From the NCBI GenBank assembly GCA_023974075.1, contig CM043796.1, positions 22,746,927-22,810,926 of the forward strand: a stretch of 64,000 bases of DNA, given 5' to 3'. Below, in pieces: positions 1 to 10,667 of the stretch. The notes below the pieces were generated by a model that was given only the letters and a program-made list of their open reading frames with translations, had not been told where the DNA came from and made no database searches. Source of the DNA: Chaenocephalus aceratus. Its lineage: Eukaryota; Chordata; Actinopteri; Perciformes; Channichthyidae. The translations under genes and the position numbers were made by a program. Within the stretch, counting starts at the first letter, position 1, and every line of letters begins with the position of its first letter.

Positions 1-3000
1 AAAATGTTGCTGATCCTTTTACTTTTCAAGTATAGCAACCATCAGGACAAAATGTTTACTGTTTTTTTAATGTATTGTATTTATAGCCACCTTAGGATTT
101 CTTGACAATGCCATGCGCCTCAGCCGCTCTTTTTTTAACTGGTAACTATAGCAAAACATAGTATCTGTGCAACCTAAATTAAGTTTAAAATGGATTATTG
201 TCATTTTAAGGATTTATCTCAAAATATACACAAGCAGCCTCATATAGCAACTTTGGTTGATACAGACAAGGTTTTCCTTTACTATTGAATTCTCAAAAAC
301 TAAGTGTTCAAATTCAATGGCAAGATACAACAAATGCAACAATATCTCTCTTTCTGTTTCCTTAACAATACAAATACTCAATTCAAAAAACAAAAAAAAC
401 TAGTGTTAAAAAATAAGCTCAGGACACAACAAGAGACAATCTACTTGATTAGATTCTTAAAATACAGAAGCATTACCTACATATACAAGCTTTGCTGGTA
501 AACTCTACATTTAGCTAAGATGTATACTTGCTCAGTTTGATCAATCACTGCAATGCAATTCAGCAGATGTGTGCATTTTATCATATACTGCTCTTATGCA
601 CATTCCCTGCCTTGCTTCTGCCCAAACCACTTCTACATAAGGAAAAGTAAAATGCACGATCCTTCTTACTGAAAAAACATATTCAGACAACTTGTCATAT
701 TCTGTGACTGAGGGGCCTTGGTAAGAAACACACCTGAAAGCCTAATGGATCAGCGTCAGAGTTTTCTCTGCAGAGATGGCAGAACCTTCCAGAAGGACAG
801 ACCAGCACTACATCCATCATGCCCTTATGGTGCAGGGGCTAGACAGAAGCCGCTGCTGAATAAATGGCATATGACAGCTTTCCTGAAGATTACCAAATGC
901 CACCTAAAGGACTCCAACCACAAATCTTTTTTTATTCTATGGCCTGAATGCTAATCTCTCCATCTGGCTAAAATTCACAAAGCACTTATAGCACGCTTTA
1001 CGTTATTCCTTTATCGTATAAAGGCAGCAACACGCTAGGGGTCGGACAAATGTTAAGGATTGAAGGATGCAGTGATGGATGCTTGACAAAGATTGCTATT
1101 ATCAGGAAATCAAGACAATTGTGCTCCGCAATGGGTCTCAACAGTTCCTGAGTTACAACAAAAGACCCTTTTGAAACTAATGCAACCGGACATTCTGGCA
1201 CTCCCCATCATTCTGAAAGTGCCAAAGAGAATTTAAAAGAAAAGTTAACAACATATGTGTACAGAACACTTGAAAATAATTATGAGCTTTTGGAGAAATT
1301 TGGAATTAAGTTTCTGAATATATAAGAATGTTATGGTTAATATTACTGCTGTTCATGTTTGGTCAAATTGGCTTCGATTCTGGTTGGTAATGTAATGGAT
1401 GGCTCTATATGTCACTGGAATCAACATATACTGTCCATTTATGATCACTGAGTAATGTTTTTTAAATGGTTATGGACAAGAAAGACTCATTGAAAGGTTG
1501 AAAGTTCTCTTTTCAAAACATTTTCGAAAAACCTTTATATGGTGGGAATTCATTGGTACAAAACATGCACATTGACTGCATATTAATCGTTCAGTTTGCT
1601 CTAATTTCTCTCTTTGCTTCTGTAATACATATTTTCTACATTTGATGCATTATGGAGCAGTGGAACACAACAATGCCAAGATTTGGAGCACGTTACGAAT
1701 CAACACTTGTTGTCTCAAGGCATTAGCTGCATGAATAATACATTCTTGTTTCAATAAATCCCATGGAGCAAGTGGCTTTCTGCACAATCCTTCACACCTG
1801 ACACATCTTAATACAAATTATTCATCTTGGAATGGAAACAATCAAAGCAATTTTGCAGCTGGTTAGCATGCAGGAATATTTAAAAAACAAAAGCACCAGC
1901 GACTACATTATAATTTCTTTGATACAGGCTACAGTTATTTCAGCAAATGAAAGAGAATATTCCTCTGCTTAATTAGTTCAAGGGTGGAACAAACAAAACT
2001 GTGCGCCATGCTCAAATGTGCACTGATAGCATTTGCTAAATTGAACACCGTATTCCTGACGGTGCTTACTTGGGTTAACATTTTCCTCATGGGTGAATGG
2101 CGTGTAGTCTAAACGCTCAAACACGATACAGAATCAGCTATCAGTGAAATTAATCATGCGCCTCTGTGCTCGTTTCTTCTGGGAAATATATTGAGAGATT
2201 TGGGCCTTCCCTGTTTTTTATGCATACGCTGCAGGACTCTACAACGATTTAATTTATTCAGATTTCAGAGCAACTGCGTGTAAGGAATTTATTTAATGAA
2301 GAAGAAAATACTACCCAGCCAATGTTCACATATTACCAGCGAGGTAAATAATGGGGTCGGTTATCTGTTCCTCATTCTAGGACGGTGCAGTATTTTTCTC
2401 CAGATGCAGCAGGTTGTTTTCTATTCTGTTCTGAGCTGATTTCCTGTTAATTGGTTGAATATAGCATCCAGAATGTCAGTGTATGCACAGTTCATAAAGC
2501 TGCATAGATAAGCTCATCATAATTTACACATTGAACAGGGACCTTTTCGTGTTTCCTCATTTATATTGCAGTCTCTCACAGTTGATGATACCACTTCAGC
2601 TCATTTGGTTGAAAACAAAACATACAATCATAACAATAACAGCCGCCCTCAGCAGCCCAGCCAAAATTATATGTTGTTAGGCCTATCAGATTGGTGAACA
2701 ACCCACAATGTGATCCTGCTCCAGGTACTGCTCTTCAAACCAGGACACTAGCCTCCAAATATCAATTAAAGGACATCATGTTTCTTTGCACCAGCATGTC
2801 TATAGTGACTGTTAGCCGTGAGGTAATTAAAAGTGGCACTGACATATGAAAACCTTATTAATGTGTGCTAAACCTTTCGTTCTGGGACTATCAACTGCTC
2901 ACCCAAGTGGAAGGAGCTCATTGTGCCGTACAGCGAGCTCAAAAGCCTGTGAGACGGTCGAACTGCTGCCCAGGAGACAGGAAGCGGATTACCAGCTGTA

Positions 3001-4248
3001 AACTCAGCTATTCAGTTATGGAGTGCTGTGAAGATCCAACTGAATCGCTTTGCCTTCAAGATGTTTTATTTACTGGTAGACTATCGCAGGATTTATGTCA
3101 GCCTTTTCTGCCAATCAATTCTTTGACTGAAAATATCCTAAAATGACATAATAAATGGAAAATATATAGATGAAAAAATAATTGTGGACTTTAGCTTAAC
3201 AATCATTGCCTTTTTTCCGTCCTGTGGAAATCTATTGTCTTCCAAAGGAATTGCCTTTATTTCACCATGATTACATATTATGATAGCTCTCCATTCCAAA
3301 TGGAGAGTCCTAATTAGTCCTTTATTTAAGGCAGTGCACTGGAAAGGTTAAGCACTGTTATATTGTAACATGTATATATTAGGAACACATATACAAAGCA
3401 GTGTTTAATGATAAACAAAACATTACTTTTTTGTCACCCCAATAATTTGTTTATGAATTGAGGAAATGGAGGTGTTATATTTTCAAAAGTAAACTTGATA
3501 GATAAGATTTAAAAAACAGGTAAGCCTTTTCAGATACATATATAAACTCAGACAGCAGCATCCTGCTTTGGAATTAAATGTGACTGTCATCTAAGTGTCA
3601 TTTCACTCCATAGCAGGCTAGCAAGTGCCAATTAATGTTTCATACCCTGTGTGTAATTTGTAGAGGTGCCAAGAATACAAATACACCTGCCCCTAAATTA
3701 TTTGTAAGTTGTCAAAGCCAAAAACATAAACTTTAACTGAAAAGCTACGAGCCTGGCAAAAGAAAGTTAAGTTTTCACAATGTTCTACAGCATATTGCAC
3801 TTAAACGTTTTCACCTGCAAGCATTTAAGTGTGATACAACAAGAGGTGATATAAAACATGTGCAACTGTTGCACCTTATTTATGTTCTAATTGTACGTAT
3901 CACAGCTGTTCCAGTTTATTTTCTTCAAACAGAAGGAGAACCAACCTACAGTATACATATGAGTGTTACATTGACTATTATTGGGCTTCTTTAGAAGGCC
4001 AACACAGCAGAAAACACTTTTTACACATTTGAAAGTGTGATGTTTCGCCAGTGCTAAACATCAGTTTGTTGACCGGGTTATGTCTGATTTTACTTCCAGA
4101 CATTGGGTTTTTCCACCTGTGTAATTATTTGCACATGTCTGTAATCACCCTGCTGTCATTGTGTTTTGGCCTGCCCTCCTCAGCTGTGCCTTGTTTAGGT
4201 GATTACCTTTGTTTTGCCTTGCCTTGCCCTGCACTGGATTACCTAAAG
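1..4248. other. AT-rich DNA without recognisable genes
   Basis: No coding exon, RNA gene or well-marked repeat was recognised. The open frames here are short, have no familiar motifs and lie in AT-rich DNA, as expected by chance. The last 200 bases (about 4050-4245) are richer in pyrimidine tracts and contain a cacctgtgtaatta stretch that loosely resembles LTR-like repeats elsewhere in the window, but this is too weak to call. Confidence 0.6.
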
Positions 4249-4545
4249 CAGGGGTGGGGAACCTTTTTCCTCTCAAGGGCCATTTTAATTTTTTCAACAT
4301 CCTCCGAGAGCCATACAAATGATTGAACTCTGCTTAAAAATACTAAAATCACAGCCCATTCATTTGGCCTTTCTTTCATGCTGTGCAAAGAAAAAGCAAC
4401 CTCTTAATCCAGATATCTTACCATGACTCGCGCATGCATGCACGTGCACGGTTGTGGCATGACCACCAAAACAGAAAGATATACACAAGATGTGTGCAAA
4501 TGTATTTAGTTTCCTATCCATGTGAACATGATGTAAGTTGGGGGG
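4249..4545. mobile_element. hAT-like DNA transposon terminus, fragment
   Basis: The segment opens with CAGGGGTGGGGAACC, followed by a ctcaagggccat motif and then gagagccataca. This is the layout of the ends of a widespread family of non-autonomous hAT elements in vertebrates. No transposase frame is present. The opposite terminus is not found downstream, because the copy runs into an L2 fragment at about 4549. The inner boundary is therefore approximate, and it is an end fragment only. Confidence 0.6.
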
Positions 4546-4548
4546 GAT

Positions 4549-5572
4549 ATCAGGCATATCTTGCCTCCAAACCATGCAGAGAAACTAGTCCATGCATTTG
4601 TTACTTCTAGGCTGGATTATTGTAAATCCTTATTATCAGGGTGTACCAAAAAGTCAGTCAAGTCGCTTCAGCTGATTCAAAATGCTGCAGCTCGTGTACT
4701 AACCAGAGTTAGGAAAAGGGACCACATTACTCCTGTTCTGGCTGCCTTACACTGGCTCCCTATAGAACACAGGGTATAATTTAAAATTCTTCTTCTCGCC
4801 TACAAAGCCCTTAATGGGCAGGCGCCATCTTACCTTAAAGAACTCATTATACCCTACTGTCCTACTAGGGCATTGCGTTCCAAGAATGCAGGGTTGGTTG
4901 TTCCTAGAGTCTCTAAAAGTACAATGGGAGCCAGAGCCTTTTCTTATCGAGCTCCACTTTTGTGGAATCAGCTTCCAGTTTGTGTTCGGGCGGCAGACAC
5001 CCTATCCGTTTTTAAGAGTGCGTTTAAGACCTTCCTTTTTGATAAAGCTTATAGTTAGGGCTGATTAGATTCAGCCCCTAGTTTTGCTGATACAGTATAG
5101 GCTTAGTTTGTCGGGGGACATCTTACTTCTTCCTTCTCTCTGTCTATACCTGTGTACTCTCATGTTCCGATTAACCCAGCTTCCCCAAATGTCTTTCTTT
5201 TTGGTGTCTATATACGCTGGATCCGGAGTCATGGATGATCCTGCAGTCCTGTGTCCTGGATCCCGAGCCCTGGATCTTGAGTCGTGGCTGTGGTCCTGGA
5301 TCATAGGTTCAATTTACACACGGCATCTATTGCACGTCTGTCCGTCCTGGGAGAGGGATCCCTCCTCTGTTGCTCTCCCTGAGGTTTCTCCCATTTTTAC
5401 CTTTAAACTGTGGGTTTTCTCCGGAAGTTTTTCCTTGTACGATGTGAGGGTCTAAGGATAGAGGGTATTGTATTGTCATACTGATATTCTGTACAAACTG
5501 TGAAGTCCACTGAGACAAATGTAACAGTTGTGATATTGGGCTATATAAATAAACATTGATTGATTGATTGAC
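4549..5572 (+). mobile_element. L2/Maui-like LINE, copy A, 5'-truncated
   Basis: This is the 3' end of an L2-clade non-LTR retrotransposon. Residual ORF2 reads from 4561 (start DAEKLVHAF-like, then LDYCKSLLSG, LQLIQNAAARVLTRVRKRD and HWLPIEHR), the conserved region just after the reverse transcriptase. It continues in another frame from 4873 with a GARAFSYRAPLLWNQLP stretch. The 3' UTR ends in tattgggctatataaataaa and a short (ATTG)n tail, typical of L2 elements. Compared with copies B and C in this window, copy A lacks about 100 bp at about 5310, between tggatcatagg and ttcaatttaca. Several frameshifts make it inactive. Confidence 0.85.
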
Positions 5573-5589
5573 CTAACCTCCTCGAGGCA

Positions 5590-5660
5590 AGGCAAGGCAA
5601 GTTTATTATAGCACCTTTCAACACAAGGCAATTGAAAGTGCTTAACAAAAAATGAAAAGA
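5590..5660 (-). repeat. LINE 3'-tail-like fragment with (GGCAA)n
   Basis: Read on the minus strand, the segment runs from a cactttcaattgccttg motif through a degenerate tataataaac box to a (CCTTG)n tail. This matches the layout of L2-like 3' tails, which end in a short microsatellite after a tataaataaac box. It is a short relic with no coding sequence. From 5660 to about 5870 I see only a GC-rich patch (ggggggtccggggggcatgc) of unknown origin. Confidence 0.5.
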
Positions 5661-5871
5661 CATCCAGGGGGGTCCGGGGGGCATGCTCCCCGGGAAGATT
5701 TGGTGCACTTTGAGAGCAACATTTGGAGATCTATGGATACATCTCTCAACATCCATATGAAACAGACCTGTAAGCAGATTTTCTTTTTCTTTATGGATAT
5801 TTTACAAATCACTCTGTATTCTTGTTTATTGTGGTGACCACCTATTTATACACTAGGTTCTCACACGGACA

Positions 5872-6026
5872 TGTTATGTGTTTACTGTATATGTTGTGTG
5901 CCCTCCTGACTTCTCTCTCTTCTTCCCGGACTGCAACCGGACAACATGACCTTAGTTGCTCTCCAATAAAGTACCATTTTGCACCTTCCTTGCACCGCCT
6001 CAGACTCCCTATCTCTCTGCACTACA
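5872..6026 (+). mobile_element. Ty3/gypsy-like LTR (3' part or short LTR)
   Basis: The segment begins TGTTATGTG and ends CACTACA, so it has TG...CA ends. It carries an AATAAA polyadenylation signal at about 5967 followed by a pyrimidine-rich stretch, as in the R/U5 of an LTR. A TGGTGACCC primer-binding-like site starts two bases after the end, which is the strongest support. The true 5' edge could lie further upstream. No matching second LTR was found, so this is an LTR-plus-leader fragment. Confidence 0.6.
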
Positions 6027-6560
6027 CTGGTGACCCTGACACGTCTCGAGAAGTTTCCGGGACGGACCCGAACACGGCAAAAAGAACACAAGTTTTTTTC
6101 TCGAAATGCCGGGGATTTTCTGGAATTGTCCGTGGCTGCCACCGGCACGCGGACTGAGGCTCGGTGCACGCCCCGCAGAAGAGCTGGGGACGTTGTTCGC
6201 CATTCCCGCATCAGCCTTCCACCCAACAGGGGGTCGATGCACGACCTGCTGGGGCGACCAGCAAACCGATTGCTACCTCGTGGGCTTGTTTCTTCGGGGC
6301 GTGCGGCTGCACGTCCCGGCTGCGCTAGCTGACGACGACTAGCGGCTAACCACGTGGGGCTAACGACGGCTAGCAGCTACCCATGGCTGCCAGCTAGCGG
6401 CTAACGGCTAGCTGTTAACGGCTGTCGACGTATTTCTGTTAACATCTGACTGTTAACAATTGTTTCCGGTGCCGGAGAGGAGGTTCGACCAGCCGGTTGA
6501 CCTCGTGTGGACACTCACCTTTTTTTCACCACCTCGACGAGCTTATCTCGAAAAACACCG
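6027..6560 (+). other. Gypsy primer-binding site and untranslated leader
   Basis: The primer-binding-like TGGTGACCCTGACACG (from 6028) follows the LTR directly. The leader is GC-rich and contains a run of degenerate gctagcggctaa units (about 6330-6425). No gag frame follows: sequence readable as the minus-strand DIRS element begins at about 6562-6590. The fragment was either cut by the DIRS insertion or joined to it by deletion. Confidence 0.5.
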
Positions 6561-6561
6561 A

Positions 6562-7638
6562 TCAACCAGAATTTAACAGGTAGAGTCCTGACTCCTGACT
6601 CAACAAGGTGCCCAGCACTGCTCGGGCCACGCTTGGAGCGGAGACGTCTAGCCTGTAAAAGCGGACAAAAGTGTGCGGCGAGGACCAGCTCGCCGCTGCA
6701 CAGATGTCTTGGATGGAAACACCCTTGAACAAAGCCCAGGATGTAGCCAGGCCCCGAGTCGAGTGAGCCCGCAGACCCGTAGGTGCTTGCAAACTCTGAC
6801 TCGTATAGGCCAAAGCAATTGCCTCCACAATCCAGTGGGAGAGCCGTTGCTTAGTAACAGGCTTGCCCTTGTGAAGATTAGCCCAGGACACAAAAAGTTG
6901 GTCATTAAGACGAAGCTCCTTTGATCTGTCCATATATGTGCGTAATGCACGGACTGGACACAACAGATACTGCAGCTGTTCCCCGGAGGAAACCAGCGGC
7001 GGTGGAAATGCCTCAATGTCAATTGGGGTACACGGACCAACCACCTTTGGTGTAAAGGCAGGGTTGGGCTTCAACAACACTCTCGTTTGCCCTGGGGCGA
7101 ACTGAGTGCATGCAGGATGTACATACAGCGCATGAATATCACTGACCCGCTTGGCGGATTCCAGGGCCAGTAACAGCACTGTCTTGAGTGAGAGATGTTT
7201 CATGTCAGCTCCTTCCAGGGGTTCAAATGGGGTCATTCTGAGCCAATTTAAAACCACTGCCAGGTCCCATAAGGGCACCAGTGACCTGGAGACAGGGAGG
7301 AGCCTGCGAGCTCCCTTCATAAAACGGCAGACCAAAGGATGTTGGCTAGCCGTCTTACCCTCAAAGCCCACATGGCATGCAGCAATAGCAGCCAGGTACA
7401 CCTTGATCGTGGAGAAAGCTCTGTGTTTATCGATCAAGTCCTGTAGAAATGATAAAATCACCCCGACAGGACATTGAAAGGAGATGTGTCCTTCTTGAAG
7501 GCACCATTCCTCAAACACCCTCCACTTACAGTCATAAAGAGACCTGGTGGAGGAAGCTCTCGCACTCTGAATAGTGTTTATCACCTTCTGAGGGAGACCC
7601 ACTGTATTCAGATTGTACCACTCACGGGTCAGGCCCAT
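6562..7638 (-). CDS. DIRS tyrosine recombinase (phage-integrase fold)
   Basis: A 358-residue open frame. It would cut and rejoin element DNA during integration of the extrachromosomal DIRS copy in the nucleus. Catalytic residues are visible in the expected order: R164 in SAKRVSDIHAL, H292-x-x-R295 in AHSTRGLATSW, W318 at the usual His/Trp position in AASWSSPHTF, and the nucleophile Y328 in VRFYRLD. Residues 1-120 resemble the SAM-like N-terminal core-binding region. Length fits DIRS recombinases. The first Met is only the first ATG of the open frame, since DIRS recombinase frames often overlap the RT/RNase H frame. The last residues (QESGLYLLNSG) look replaced by junction sequence. No stop or frameshift interrupts the catalytic domain, so it may still be translatable; there is no evidence of expression. 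Confidence 0.88.
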   Translation of the reverse strand: MGLTREWYNLNTVGLPQKVINTIQSARASSTRSLYDCKWRVFEEWCLQEGHISFQCPVGVILSFLQDLIDKHRAFSTIKVYLAAIAACHVGFEGKTASQHPLVCRFMKGARRLLPVSRSLVPLWDLAVVLNWLRMTPFEPLEGADMKHLSLKTVLLLALESAKRVSDIHALYVHPACTQFAPGQTRVLLKPNPAFTPKVVGPCTPIDIEAFPPPLVSSGEQLQYLLCPVRALRTYMDRSKELRLNDQLFVSWANLHKGKPVTKQRLSHWIVEAIALAYTSQSLQAPTGLRAHSTRGLATSWALFKGVSIQDICAAASWSSPHTFVRFYRLDVSAPSVARAVLGTLLSQESGLYLLNSG

Positions 7639-7855
7639 AGTGCCCCGCCAGCCCGTACGTTGCGGGCTAGGGTGGAGCCATCAGGATAAGTGTGTGGCGT
7701 TGCTCCTTCACTCTGGCCAGAGTTGGGGGTATCAGAGCCAGGGGTGGGAACGGGTACAGAAGACCCGGAGGTCAATCGTGTACGAGTGCGTCCACGCCTA
7801 ACGGTGCGTTTAAATCGTGCATTAAAGAGAACAGCTGTCATTGAGCATTTTCTCT

Positions 7856-8374
7856 TTATGTGAACAGATTTAACGCGGCTCTGTCGTAACGCACCCACAG
7901 CGGACTCACGATCCTTGGATGTGGAGTCCAGTCTGCATAGAGTGGTGCACCTCTGGACAGTAGTTCTGTCCCGAGGTACATCACTCCTGGTACATGCGTC
8001 GCTCTCAGAGAGAGGAGATGTCTGCCGCTCCAAGGGATCAGTTTGTGTGCCAGTGTGTGTGACTGGAGACAACGCAACCTCCCTTGGCGGTTCATACACG
8101 ATACTGTGGTCGTGTTGTCTGTCCTCACGAGGACATGGTGTCCTCTGAGAGAAGGCAGAAAGCGTTTTAGGGTGAGGAACACCGCTAAAAGCTCCGGGTG
8201 ATTTACGTGCGCCCGCTGGAGGTCTCTGCTCCAGAGACCCCTCACCGGGCGACCTTCGTAAATACCCTATTAGCCTGTCAGACATGCGTCCGTGGTGACC
8301 ACCTTCCGTGAAAGCACAGCACCCGTAGGCGCGCCCCGTACTAGAAAAGTTGGGTGCGGCCAGTGGCGTAGTGC
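7856..8374 (-). pseudogene. DIRS RNase H domain with in-frame stops
   Basis: RNase H normally removes the RNA strand of the RNA:DNA hybrid during reverse transcription. Readable motifs are TTDACLTG (first catalytic Asp), NHPELLAVFLTLKRF (catalytic Glu) and VRTDNTTTVSCMNRQG (second Asp). Two adjacent stops, TAA at 8272-8270 and TAG at 8269-8267, fall just after TTDACLTG where family members have Trp-Gly; the frame is the same on both sides. After NLFT the frame is lost, but family-like residues (FPPLALIPPTLARV) can be read in a shifted frame down to about 7660. The upstream reverse transcriptase is absent. Not functional as it stands. Confidence 0.8.
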
Positions 8375-8422
8375 CACTACGCATTTCATAATAACCAATA
8401 CTCTCCGTACGCCGTGGCAAGA

Positions 8423-8735
8423 CATGCGCGTGACGGTGGTGCCTTCACAACCCCAGCCGGCACTGCGCATGCGCGTGACGGTGGTGCCTTTACAGCTCCA
8501 GCCGGCACTGCGCATGCGCGTGACGGTGGTGCCTTCACGACCCCAGCCGGCACTGCGCATGCGCATGACGGTGGTGCCTTTACAGCTCCAGCCGGCACTG
8601 CGCATGCGCGTGACGGTGGTGCCTTCACGACCCCAGCCGGCACTGCGCATGCACGTGACGGTGGTATCCTTACAGCCCCAGCCGGCACTGCGCATGCGCG
8701 TGACGGTGGTGCCTTCACAGACCCGTCAATTGTCC
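8423..8735. repeat. 45-bp minisatellite, about 7 units, in the RT position
   Basis: Units start at 8423, 8468, 8513, 8558, 8603, 8648 and 8693, exactly 45 bp apart; the last is partial. Units alternate between a cttcac...cccc type and a tttacagctcc type, giving a 90-bp higher-order period. Because 45 is a multiple of three and the unit lacks stops, several frames stay open across it on both strands. These repetitive frames are not evidence of a protein. Each unit junction carries an NRF1-like palindrome (tgcgcatgcgcg). The array lies between gag and RNase H, exactly where reverse transcriptase belongs. Confidence 0.95.
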
Positions 8736-9005
8736 GCCCTTTGAGAGAGGCCGTAGCTGCTCTCAGAAGGGGAACAGTTGACGGACTTATTGTTTTTCTT
8801 TTAATTTTTTCGAGCTGCGCCCTTGGCTTGAAGCCTGGATGCATCAGCGGAAAATGTTTTATGACAGAAAAATCAATAAGTGTGTGACATGTGTTTATGC
8901 GGACTTGAGGATAGTGTTGAGGCATCTCTCGAGGCGGCGGGAACACATTTAGAGCTGGGGAACCGTAGACTTCCAGCTATGTCACAGAGGGGAGAAGGGG
9001 GGGTG

Positions 9006-10667
9006 TCACGCCGCTCGCTTCTTCTTCCTCGACTGCTGGCCGAAATTCTGGGTTGGCTGCGCCTGCGCTGCAGCCGGAATCAGAGATTTTCTAGGCCAGC
9101 TCGCCCTCGTCCCCTGCCTGGGCTGGGGACTCGGGGCGGACTGCGACCTCTGCGTTTTCGGTATTTTGAACCGAGCAGGGTTCGGGGCAGCTTGGACGAA
9201 GGGCTGCCGCTGCGAAGGCAGCGGCTGGGCCCTTCGAGGGATGCAGAGGTGGATGGCCTCGTCCTCCTTCTTTTTCGACTCGCATCTCCTCTGCATGGTG
9301 GCAAGAGCGGAGCCGAAAATCCCCTCGGGAACGATGGGCATGTCAAGCACATCCTCCTTTTCCCGGTCTGGGAGGTTGGTGAGGTTGAGCCATCTAGCTC
9401 TTTCCTGCACCACCATGATCCCCATTGTTTTGCCCGTGGCCTGGACGGCGCAGCGTTGGACACGGAGACAAATGTCTGTGACCGCGGCCAACTCGTCCAG
9501 AACGGCCGGTCCAGGATTACTCGACATATCCTCACAGAGCTCCGCTTGGTATGCGGTTAGCAGTGAGGAAACGTTCAGAGCCCTGGCGGACAACACTGTG
9601 GCTCTGTAGGACCGTTCAGTCATGGTCGACTGGAAACGGTCCACCTTCGCTGGCAGCGTGGGGTTCCTGCTTGGTGACGGGCCCATCCTCGGTAGGAGGT
9701 GGGCTGCCACCAGCAGTTCCATCGGCGGTATGCGGAGCAGGCCGAGCCTCTCCATACCGTCGCAGTCTAGGGAGGTGGCACCCTGGATTGGGGCCTTGTT
9801 GCTAAAGGGTCGGTCCCTCCACGAGACCGACACCTCATCCAACATCTCCGGGAAGACCGGGAGGTGTTGCCTCCTTGTCCTCGTTGCTTGGGGAGAATTT
9901 TTCCCCTCGTAACGGGACCTGGCGGTTTCCTTGGCCATTTCGGGCCACGGGATGTCTAGCCTGGACGCAGCACGCTGACACGCGGCCTGCAGGTCCATGC
10001 TCAGACAGGGCGAAGCTGGTGTCCTATCGCCCGGGAGAGCAGTCATCGCTCCCGGATTTGCCGTTTGAGCCGATGACATGAAGATATCTTCTTCTTGCTC
10101 ATCCGAATCAGACAGGAGGGACTCAGAGGTGTCCTGTTCATCCTCCATGTAGTCTAATTCCAGGACATCCTCCGCGGGCGAGACCATGGTGAGGTCTTGC
10201 CGGGAGCTCCCGCCTGGTGAGGCGTGGGGCTCCGTTCCAGCGTCTCTTGCCGCCACCGGCTCCCGGCCTGACACGGCGTGGGATCCCGGTTCCGCAGCTG
10301 CCGCTGTTAGTGAGCCCCAGACCGACACAGTGAGGGGCTCAGTCTCAGCGGCGGACGCCGCCGTGTCTTGATTGCCAAACGGCGAATCAGTGGACATGAG
10401 GAAGTCCTGTTCCAACAAGCTAGCTTGGTGTGCTAGCCGTCGGTGGAGGCTCTTTCGGGTGAAACGGGCACAATACCCGCACGAGCCAGGGTTGTTGATA
10501 GCCTCCTGGGCGTGTTCCAGCCCGAGGCAGGACAAGCAGACCTGGTGTGAGTCTGTGCCTGCTATCTTCAACCCGCAGCCGCATGACCGAGCCTCCGAGT
10601 CCCTGACTCCTCTGGTGTGAGGGGGAGAGGCGTCCATCTTGTTCGCCTCGTGGCGTGGAGAGGACAC
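9006..10667 (-). CDS. DIRS gag-like structural protein
   Basis: A 553-residue open frame upstream of the deleted pol region. Residues 29-66 form a Cys/His cluster (C29, C31, H41, C44, C47, H52, C63, C66; the core reads HQVCLSCLG), which looks zinc-binding. The middle is acidic (LELDYMEDEQDTSES, about residues 165-200). The C-terminal third contains the region conserved in fish DIRS gag proteins (WLNLTNLPDREKEDVLDMP, then GIFGSALATMQRR) and ends in a basic, proline-rich tail (QQSRKKKRAA). The first Met is used; a second lies at residue 11. The same cluster is recognisable in DIRS copy 2 (DGHDRCPSCLGRF). The function as a nucleocapsid-like RNA-binding protein is inferred from position and motifs. 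No frameshift or stop was seen. Confidence 0.8.
   Translation of the reverse strand: MSSPRHEANKMDASPPHTRGVRDSEARSCGCGLKIAGTDSHQVCLSCLGLEHAQEAINNPGSCGYCARFTRKSLHRRLAHQASLLEQDFLMSTDSPFGNQDTAASAAETEPLTVSVWGSLTAAAAEPGSHAVSGREPVAARDAGTEPHASPGGSSRQDLTMVSPAEDVLELDYMEDEQDTSESLLSDSDEQEEDIFMSSAQTANPGAMTALPGDRTPASPCLSMDLQAACQRAASRLDIPWPEMAKETARSRYEGKNSPQATRTRRQHLPVFPEMLDEVSVSWRDRPFSNKAPIQGATSLDCDGMERLGLLRIPPMELLVAAHLLPRMGPSPSRNPTLPAKVDRFQSTMTERSYRATVLSARALNVSSLLTAYQAELCEDMSSNPGPAVLDELAAVTDICLRVQRCAVQATGKTMGIMVVQERARWLNLTNLPDREKEDVLDMPIVPEGIFGSALATMQRRCESKKKEDEAIHLCIPRRAQPLPSQRQPFVQAAPNPARFKIPKTQRSQSAPSPQPRQGTRASWPRKSLIPAAAQAQPTQNFGQQSRKKKRAA

Noticed and set aside
5822..6342. Overlapping 77-117-residue frames on both strands
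   Set aside because: They lie over a gypsy LTR and leader, lack motifs, and overlap each other on opposite strands.
8270..8946. Long repetitive open frames on both strands (141-186 residues) over the 45-bp array
   Set aside because: The period is a multiple of three and the unit lacks stops, so several frames stay open automatically. No start context or family supports a repeat protein, except that the minus frame at the lower end is RNase H.
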